DNA of 64,000 nt from Rostratula benghalensis. Its lineage: Eukaryota > Chordata > Aves > Charadriiformes > Rostratulidae. Below, one piece after another: positions 56,880 to 64,000 of this stretch. Every line of letters begins with the position of its first letter. Positions within the stretch are counted from its first letter, which is position 1. The translations under genes and the position numbers were made by a program. The stretch is from contig VXAI01000091.1 in the NCBI GenBank assembly GCA_013399305.1, forward strand, positions 186,001 through 250,000, in the 5' to 3' direction. The notes under the pieces were generated by a model. That model saw nothing but the letters and a program-made list of their open reading frames with translations, ran no database searches and was not told the DNA's origin.

Positions 56880-58200
56880 AGGTGAACTGAAAGTGGCGCA
56901 GATGGAGAGAAGGGCTACGGCAGGCTGCCGGCAGGCCCGGGGCGCTCCCTGAGGTACGGCGGGGAGGGCGGAGGAGCTGTGGAAACCCGGAGCTGGCACG
57001 ACAGCGAGCGGGTACGAACTGGCGCCGAACCAAGTTTTTGGCCCTGACAGAAGGGCGGCTAGAGCCGGCGAGGCGAGGCCGGAGAGAGGGAGCGCAGGCT
57101 GCCGCTGCAGGCGCGGCCGCGCCCCGCCGTCCCGTTAGCGGTTCAGGGCAGCAACCGCCACGGGCAAAAAAACTAACGGAAACCCTTTCGGCCAGGCCTG
57201 CGCATGCGCCGCCTCGCTTGCTGAACTCCCCCCGCTGGCGCGGGGCACGCCGGAGTATGTAGTTCCCCCATGCATAGCGCTCCGGGTCGGAGCGGGCCTG
57301 CGGGACTACAAGTCCCGGCAGATCCCGAGGCGGAGCCCGTCCCGTCCCGGGCAGCTCTTGGTGTGTGCGGAGAGTCGCGGGGCTGCGCGGCGGGTGAGAT
57401 GAGCGCGAAGCAGTTGCGGTCCGAGGGCAGCCGGTGTCTGACGAGACTGCGGGTGAGGGCGGCGGCGGGGCCGTTGGGGGCCGCAGACGCTGGGACCAGG
57501 AGCTGGGGAGGGGGCAGGGGGGGGGGGGGGCGGGGCCCGCCGCACCGGGAAAGGGCGGGGGCGGACTCGGAAAGTTCCTGCCGCGGCGGGAGCGGCGACG
57601 TCGCCCCCGCTGACCCCAGCGAGGGCCCTGCCCCCGGGAGGTTGCGGAGGGGGGAGACCCCCGCTGCCCCCTGGCCGGGGGGGAAAGCGGCGTCGCGGCG
57701 GCAGCTCCGCCCTGGCGCGGGGGTGCCCGGGGGTGGGGGCGACGGGCCGAGGCCACATCATCTCCGGAGAGCGGCGCCGCGGGGAGCTGTGCCGGCAGGG
57801 GCGGGTCGCCCGGCGGAGATTTAAACCTGGGAGGGACGGGACGGGACGGGACGGGACGGGTGGTTGCCAGCGGCCAGCCCGGACGGGGCTGCGTGACCTG
57901 CGGCAGGCAGGACGCATCCCGCCGCCGAGCCGGCGGCTCCTCCGCCGATCTCATCCGGCCCGTGGCAACGGGGAGGCCGCTCCACCGCCCGTAGTCCCAG
58001 CCCTGGCACCTGCGGGCGGCCCCGAGGTCGGCAGCGGGACAGGAGTTTCAGTCCCTCCCGGCGGGAACCAAGGAAGTCACCGGCTCCCGCGGGGATAAGA
58101 AGTGGGAGAGGAGCCGCTCTGAGCGGGACTGGAAGGTCCGTGTCGTGCCGAGCAAGGGGGAGAATTCTGGAGGGGGAATTCGGCGCCAGATGCTGGAGAA
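56880..58200 (+). promoter_or_regulatory. PRKD3: PRKD3 CpG-island promoter
   Basis: Strong CpG island. It contains an NRF1 palindrome-type site TGCGCATGCGCC (57199-57210) and ACTACAAGTCCCG (57305-57317), which fits the promoter motif ACTAYRNNNCCCR. Guanine runs follow at about 57507-57530, and five tandem GGGAC units at about 57834-57862. The start site is probably between the two motifs and 57390. Orientation is inferred from PRKD3 downstream. Confidence 0.75.
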
Positions 58201-60146
58201 GCTGCCCGAGAGCTGCTTGGTTTGGGAGCAGCCCCTAAGGGAAGGGGGAAGGTCAGCGCCAGAGCAGGCTGGAAAGCCGGCTGCCAGTTGTGCGGCAGGG
58301 ACAGATAGGATCCTTTCGTAACCTCGGGGCCTCCCTGCTTTTTGAGGTGCAGGAGGTTTTTATATATATATTTAATGGTGAGATTGAATATAAATTTCAA
58401 TATGCGCTGCTTCTTACTTGATATGCAGACAGTTTGTCCTGACTATGAAGTGAGCAGTTTCTATGGTTTTCTGTTCTTATAAAGATCCATTCCTTTCCTA
58501 GCAGGTAGGAAAAATAAACCTCAGTGCAAATAGATCTGGTATGAAAAGGCTTTTTAAGTGCAAATGTGTTGTGCTTTTGGTAAATGTAATTAACATTCTA
58601 ATTAGGCAGCTGTAGGTGAGCTTTCACAGTGTGTTTTCGCTGTCTGAATTAAACTTGCTTAGTGGATTCATTAGTTTTTTCACTTAATATGGCTTTTCCA
58701 TTTTCTGTTTTGTGGGTTAAGCATTCTTGGTTTTTAATTTAGACCTACCCCTAAGAGGTGATATTTGCTGTCTGTGGGAAGTGAGGGAGAGAAAAGCAAA
58801 AAAAAAAAAACAAACAAAAAAAAGCCATCTTTAAGCAAAATTGAAGGCACTGTGAAGCTGCTTTCTTTAGAAGGGTGCTTAAATGTTACTGTTCCTGCCC
58901 TTATTCTTCCTTTTTATGACCTTCATCTGTATCATGTTTAGTGTGCTTTTTAAGGCAAAATTTGTCTTTTTAGGGTTTGTTGTAAATGTCAAGCAACTCT
59001 TTGAGTATTTGAAGACACCAGTTTGTAGATACCTGTGCTGAAAATCCAGAAGGTATCAGTTTGTCCTTTCTTCTGGAGCCCCTGTTAGGAATTTTTGTCA
59101 CAGAACCAAGAGCTTATTTTTTCTTCCAGTAATGTAATTCATGTGCCTTTGCCTCCTTAACTACCTTTTAGAATGCAGTGGCGTTTTGAGTTATTACACT
59201 GGTAAATACAAGGAGTGTGTAATCTATTAAATGGACTGTTTTACTAGTTAGTAGCCTTATTTTTAGTAAGGACAATTTATATTGTGTGATACTCTGTGAC
59301 ATTTCTTTTCTAAAATGTCATGTCATTTAATCTTAGTAATACTCTTTCTGAGATTTTTTTTTGTATGCAAGGGAAGAAAAAATACATGAGCTTGTTGATT
59401 TTGGTGTCCTGTATGGATCTATGCTCCTTTAAAAACTGTTAGTGATATGTAGTGTCTATGTAGTTGAAACGCTTCCATATTCACAACTAACTTTGTGTGA
59501 CAGAAGTTGCTTGGGGAATCTAAAAATGATTCTTTTTGAGCATTTCAGTTGCTTGTGAAATGCTTGAGATATCAAATCAGGTAGCATAGCATCTTGTAAC
59601 ATGCATTTTGAGCCTGTGCTCATGAAATGATTTCTTTTAAAAGGTTGCAAACTTGTATTTTTAATCAGATGTATGACCACTAACAGAGCTTCCCCCCCTC
59701 TTCCCCTTCCCCCGCCCCGGCATGTTTCTGGCATGTTTTTTTCCTGGACATTTAAATGCATTTTAATATGTTTCCTTCCATACCCACCAATTTCTCGGTA
59801 AACCCCTACAAAGCAAAGCTGTCTAATCTCCACCGTTTCCTTTAGCTGTGAGTGTTTTGCTCTGCTACATTACCATTAATGAAAAGGTATGGTAACATAT
59901 TGAGCAGTGTTAGGTCTGATTTGTCTTGTGTATTATACAGTGGGAAAACAGTTAAGTTCAAGTTATAAGTATAAAATGTTACTAGCAATGTATTAGAATA
60001 CAAGGAATTGATGACCCTGCTGTGTCAAAGCAGAATGGTTATGACGTAGCTATGCAATTTTATGCATTTCATGTGAAATAACAGCTTTATCTTTTCCCTT
60101 ACAGGTGGAGTACAACGTTTCAAAATGCTGGAGATTATCTGGGTGA
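57399..60146 (+). other. PRKD3: Possible upstream ORF in the PRKD3 5'UTR (two exons)
   Basis: ATG at 57399 opens 18 codons (MSAKQLRSEGSRCLTRLR) to a GTGAGG donor at 57453. If spliced to the acceptor at 60104 it continues VEYNVSKCWRLSG and stops at 60144-60146, giving 31 aa. It is not PRKD3 sequence. An alternative donor GTGAGA at 57394 would remove the ATG, so use of this ORF depends on donor choice. Confidence 0.35.
57453..60104 (+). other. PRKD3: PRKD3 intron 1 (probable)
   Basis: GC-rich for 0.8 kb, then AT-rich; donor GTGAGG or GTGAGA, acceptor TTTTCCCTTACAG. No repeat family or gene recognised. Confidence 0.55.
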
Positions 60147-60862
60147 AGCTAGAGATTATGCTTAATGTGATTGTGTCTTCAGACAGTTTGCTCCCGCATT
60201 TCATGAGCTAAAATATTTCATTAAAATGAAATCAGACACCTTCACTGATCTCCAAGTTAACTGTGTCCTGTGAATTCAGAGAAGACTTTCTGAAGGAGGA
60301 ATAAATTCATCACATACGTGGACTTCTGTTGTTTTTTTTTTTTTTTTTTCTTTTTTTTTTTTTTTCATTCGAAAAGGCTATCTACACAAAGATGAGTTTG
60401 CATTTAAGATACAATCTGTGGAATTAGGTGAATAAGGATACTTTTAATGAGTTACCAATATTTATTTTTTTTTTTTTTTCCAGCTTTTTTTTTTTTTTTT
60501 TTAATACATAAAAATGAAGGACAAGTATAAAGCCGCAGAGATGCTGTCATTCTGTGAGGCCTTTATGTAAGCCTCTGTTGTCTGGACGTGGTGCTAAAGG
60601 ACAGGCAGTCTGCTTTTGATCAGCTGATTGTAGCTGTGGAAAGAGAACCTTTAATTTAAAGTAACTTACAGCTGAAATTATTTTACTCTTTGGTTTGCAC
60701 AGAATGAAAGGGAAAATTAAGTTTTACTGATCAGGGGTATTTTACTGAACTAAGAAAGGGAAAGTTACATTATCCTTGTTTTCATTTCAAACCAAGAACT
60801 GACAACGTATTTTTCTTAGATTTTGACTGCTAGGGAGATCTTGACAGCATAAAGCAAGTCAG
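60105..60862 (+). other. PRKD3: PRKD3 5'UTR (probable)
   Basis: Sequence between a good acceptor at 60104 and the PRKD3 start. It has several upstream ATGs and two T runs of more than 20 bases (about 60328-60365 and 60465-60503). A further intron inside this stretch cannot be excluded, so the 5' border of the coding exon is uncertain. Confidence 0.45.
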
Positions 60863-61153
60863 ATGTCAGCAAACGACTCTTCTCCCCCATCCCTACAGAA
60901 GTTTTCCCCACCTACGTGTCATGTTGCTGCACCACAAACCCCAACTTTATCTTCAAGTCCCCAGTCGGGACTCTCCAGTAGACTCTCCAATGGCAGTTTC
61001 AGTACCCAGAGCCTCACCAACTCCCGGGGCTCTATGCATGGAGTCTCCTTCCTTCTGCAGATTGGTCTTACACGAGAGACTGTCACCATTGAAGCTCAGG
61101 AACTGTCCCTCTCTGCTGTTAAAGACCTCGTGTGCTCTATAGTTTACCAGAAG
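60863..61153 (+). CDS. PRKD3: Serine/threonine-protein kinase D3, first coding exon
   Basis: 97 codons from ATG to the AAG|GTATGG donor; the gene continues beyond the window. PRKD3 is a diacylglycerol- and PKC-activated kinase of the CAMK group that acts at the trans-Golgi, cytoplasm and nucleus. Only the N-terminus is here. Residues 1 to about 58 are a Ser/Thr/Pro-rich leader (LSSRLSNGSFSTQSLTNSRG), close to human PRKD3 and unlike PRKD1 or PRKD2. From about residue 61 (VSFLLQIGLTRETVTIEAQE, LSLSAVKDLVCSIVYQK) starts the conserved N-terminal ubiquitin-like domain used for dimerisation. The C1 domains, PH domain and kinase domain lie outside. The start codon has a weak context (C at -3), and upstream ATGs suggest translational control. 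It is head-to-head with QPCT, as in human. Confidence 0.95.
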
Positions 61154-64000
61154 GTATGGTATAACACTACCCTGTTCTGCTGATGGCAACAGTTGATTTT
61201 GTAATGGATAATGATGTGTGACGGGAATATGTCCAGAAGTTTGGTAGAAAGATCCATGCTAGATGCTTGCAGTTAAGCACAAATTCTGTCCCGAGACAGA
61301 AGCTTTTCACTTACAAGGAGTAAAATGTCCTCTTACTTTCTTGCTTGTGAAATGTAGTAAAAGGAGCTGCAGTAGTAAATGTTCTGTGAGAACTAGTTTT
61401 CACTAGATGGAGACTGTTTTTTCCTTTCAGTGATTGCTACTGATACCTTAGGTTACTAGCTTGTGCTTAATTGTTAAGGAGTATACTTGCAACAGTATAG
61501 CCAGCTGTAATGAAAGGACCAATTGTGGCTACGGAAATGCACTGCAGGCCTGAAGAGCTGTGTGATGCTATCTTTTCTTTTTGTTTCTAGTTAATAATTT
61601 ACCCCCACCAAACAGCTAATACTGTCCTAGTGTTGCTTTTCCATATAAGGAGTACATAACATTGCTCTTTTATGAGGGGACTATCAGCAATGTTTCTAAG
61701 AGAGGGTCAACCAGGAAATATAAAAATCTTAGCATCCTTTTCAAATGTGTCTTGGTTAAGCTGTTGCAAATTCTGACTCTCTAGGAAGGAAGTAACGTTG
61801 ATCTTGCTGGTTTTGCATCCAAGTTTTGTCTTTATTTAGGTTAGGTAGGTTAGATCCTACTAAGCAACCTCAAAAGTAGGTAACATTGTTTTATAAAATA
61901 ATGAAGCAATAATTGCTCTTTTCTCTCAAGGCCAACAGTGGGTGAGAGGGAGAGAGTTGAAGGTGGATTATTTTGCAGGGAATTATTTTCTCCATGTCTT
62001 TCATTGTTGTAATTTGGTATTTATGGTTGAATAGTTTTACTAGGTGGTTCTTTTTCACTTAATAGCTTGAAGTAAATGCAAGTGTTATATGAACTCTCAT
62101 TTGCATATGCTTGTGTATCTTTTTTCCCTGTCTCTCAATTTATTGCGTATTTCATGTTTTTACAAAATGGTTGGCAAGCAAGCTGATTTCATAGTAACTT
62201 TATGGGCTACCAAATGTAGTTTGTCATCTTAGTTTCTTTCTGAAGAGAAGTTTTTTTGGTCAATTTTTTTTTTTGACTATGCATGTTGGGTGCACTTTTT
62301 TTTGCAGCCATTTTAGGGGCCGCTTTTTCTTTCTGTATCAACTCCTGTTCTTTACATCTGCATATTTCCTGTCTTAAAGATGAAAACAAATGCATTCACA
62401 CTTCTTTTTCTTTTTCCTTTCTGTTCTTTTGGCAGGCTCAGCTGAAAGCTTAGTTCAGGTTCTTGTTATAGCTCCAGAAACTTCTTATATGCTGAAACTT
62501 ATCTGCTGCAAAACTGATTAGGATTTCATGATCAGTTTTCTCTTTTGCCTGTCTTTGATTTAGTTTATGCTCACCTGTAGCTGATGCTACCAGCAAATTA
62601 CTGATCAGTGAGAACATGTTTGCAGGTACCAAACCAATCAGGAAACAACATTGTGTGTTGGATTCATCTTTCATAAGTAGTTTTGCAGCCAGTGCAGGAG
62701 TGGCAATATCCTCCCTCCACCCTACATTTGACAGCAGTATGTCTTGCCATCACTTTTTTTTCTCTTAGATTTGATGACTGTTGCAAGCATATTAAATAAT
62801 CTAGTATTAATATATAGATGATTTTGTGTATATGTGAAAATTGTGAACTGTATTCTTCTGTCTATTCTCCTGCATATGGCTGCCTGTTTTTTCCATTTGA
62901 AAGCTTTGAAGCTGCTGGGTATGTCTTTGAGATTCAAGAGAGTTAAAGCTTCCCTTTCCTCTGGCATTCCACAGCCTGCTTTAACTGTCTTATCTTGACT
63001 GATTACTGGCTCTCAACTTCAGTGAACTGTATAGTTTGTTCTTGTGATAGTTCTGTAGTTAGTATCTATTTACTGTAGTTAGTATCTATTTACTGTAGTT
63101 AGTATCTATTTACTGTTGCACTTGAGTCAAAAAGGAGAAGTATCTTTTTCACTTAGAATCATTTGTAGCTTTTCTTCTTATTTGAGTGGTATCTTTACTG
63201 AAATTAAATGCAAGTTTCTATACTAATTTTTAATAGTGCTTTTAAATCACATTTCAGACTTGTATTTCTCTACACATCTAGAACAAAAAAAAGTTTCAGG
63301 TATCCTTCCTCATTTGCTTGGGAGTTTGAACAGCCTGCTTAACTCTTATTTGAGGCTACAATTATAGTATCAATCATATTGATCAGGACTTAGAGCAGAC
63401 CTCTGAGGAGGATGGATTTTATCCTTTGTAAAAGTAATTAGTGTCCTCCAGAGGTTTTCAGAAAAATAACGTCTGCCTTACCTTTATTTCTTTCAGGGGA
63501 ATTTAATCAACTTGGGGAAACCCAATCCTGCAAAAGCTGGTGTTAGCAGTTTAGTTAGGAAATAAGTACTGTGTTTACCTAGCATGTTTTCACAGCACTT
63601 TCTGTATTGCCAGTCTTGCTGTATTGTTGATGGTCAGCTGTGCTTCCTGCTTTAGACACTGCTGTTTGGTGTAGCTCGTTCAGATTTTGCAGAAGGGTAA
63701 TCAAAAGTAGCATCAGCAGAACTGAAACTAGAGAGACATGTGCCCTCAAGGAGAGCGAGATGAGTGATGCAAATATTTGCTGTGTCTCTTAGCTCTGTTA
63801 AAAATGTTCTAAGCATCTGCAGAGGAGCAAAATATATTTTTTTTAACTTTAAAATTAAATCTGGGGAGCACTATGTTAGAGGTATTGTATACTGAAGTGC
63901 TTAATAGAAGTCCTCAGAAAACCCAAACTTTAGACTTTATAGGGATGCTTCAGAAGATTCTTGGGTATAGTCTTACCTACTCTGTTCATTCCTTATCCAG
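61154..64000 (+). other. PRKD3: PRKD3 intron (partial)
   Basis: AT-rich intron with a three-copy 20-bp tandem repeat at 63053-63112. The next PRKD3 exon (FPECGFF region) was not found. The window's last bases, TGTTCATTCCTTATCCAG, look like its acceptor. Confidence 0.85.
63053..63112 (+). repeat. 20-bp tandem repeat, three perfect copies
   Basis: Unit CTGTAGTTAGTATCTATTTA repeated three times without mismatch, then CTGTTG. Intronic minisatellite. Confidence 0.97.

Larger units (their letters stand above)
50421..56880. other. QPCT-PRKD3 spacer
   Basis: Upstream of both divergently transcribed genes. Contains a 48-base gap, GGAA and TTCC arrays, two CR1 copies, a CTCF-like motif (52698-52711) and otherwise AT-rich DNA. 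A weak CR1-like stretch (TTTGCTGATGATGCAAGACT) occurs at about 56517-56580. No gene is supported. Confidence 0.7.

Noticed and set aside
56800..57954. 384-codon minus-strand frame across the PRKD3 promoter
   Set aside because: Low-complexity Pro/Arg/Ala product in a CpG island, with no conserved motif and no splice structure.

Overview
This is nuclear DNA of a vertebrate, almost certainly a bird. Short coding exons sit in large AT-rich introns, and three promoters lie in CpG islands. Six copies of CR1, the dominant avian LINE, end in the typical (ATTCTATG)-like 3' tail. No prokaryotic or viral gene organisation is present. Species cannot be told from the sequence alone. All exon joins below were derived by reading AG/GT borders and checking frame and phase; nothing was run against a database.

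Layout, left to right. (1) 1-6.65 kb, + strand: the last three coding exons of SPAST (spastin), with the 3'UTR and a poly(A) signal. (2) 6.65-14.8 kb: SPAST-SLC30A6 spacer. It is not empty: 12.27-13.67 kb holds four phase-compatible exon-like blocks, the last with a stop codon, followed by a poly(A) signal. I do not recognise the product. (3) 14.8-31.8 kb, + strand: complete SLC30A6 (zinc transporter ZnT6), 14 coding exons, 460 aa predicted. (4) 31.8-36.5 kb: convergent intergenic stretch with no supported gene. (5) 36.5-50.4 kb, - strand: complete QPCT (glutaminyl-peptide cyclotransferase), 7 coding exons, 362 aa predicted, with all metal-binding and catalytic residues present. (6) 50.4-56.9 kb: spacer between QPCT and PRKD3, with two CR1 copies, two oppositely oriented tetranucleotide arrays and a 48-base assembly gap. 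(7) 56.9-64.0 kb, + strand: PRKD3 CpG-island promoter, probable 5'UTR exons and the first coding exon (97 codons). The window ends on a sequence that looks like the next splice acceptor.

The genes do not form a pathway. SPAST severs microtubules, ZnT6 works with ZnT5 to load zinc into the secretory pathway, QPCT makes N-terminal pyroglutamate on secreted peptides, and PRKD3 is a diacylglycerol-regulated kinase. ZnT6 and QPCT share the secretory pathway, and QPCT is itself a zinc enzyme, but that link is only contextual. QPCT and PRKD3 are head-to-head, as in human. SLC30A6 beside QPCT is not the human arrangement.

Most interesting points: the unidentified gene between SPAST and SLC30A6; two CTCF-like motifs sharing a 14-base core and facing each other across the QPCT promoter; overlapping upstream ORFs at the SLC30A6 and PRKD3 starts; a CR1 split by a large TTCC array; and two perfect inverted repeats just upstream of SLC30A6 exon 2.
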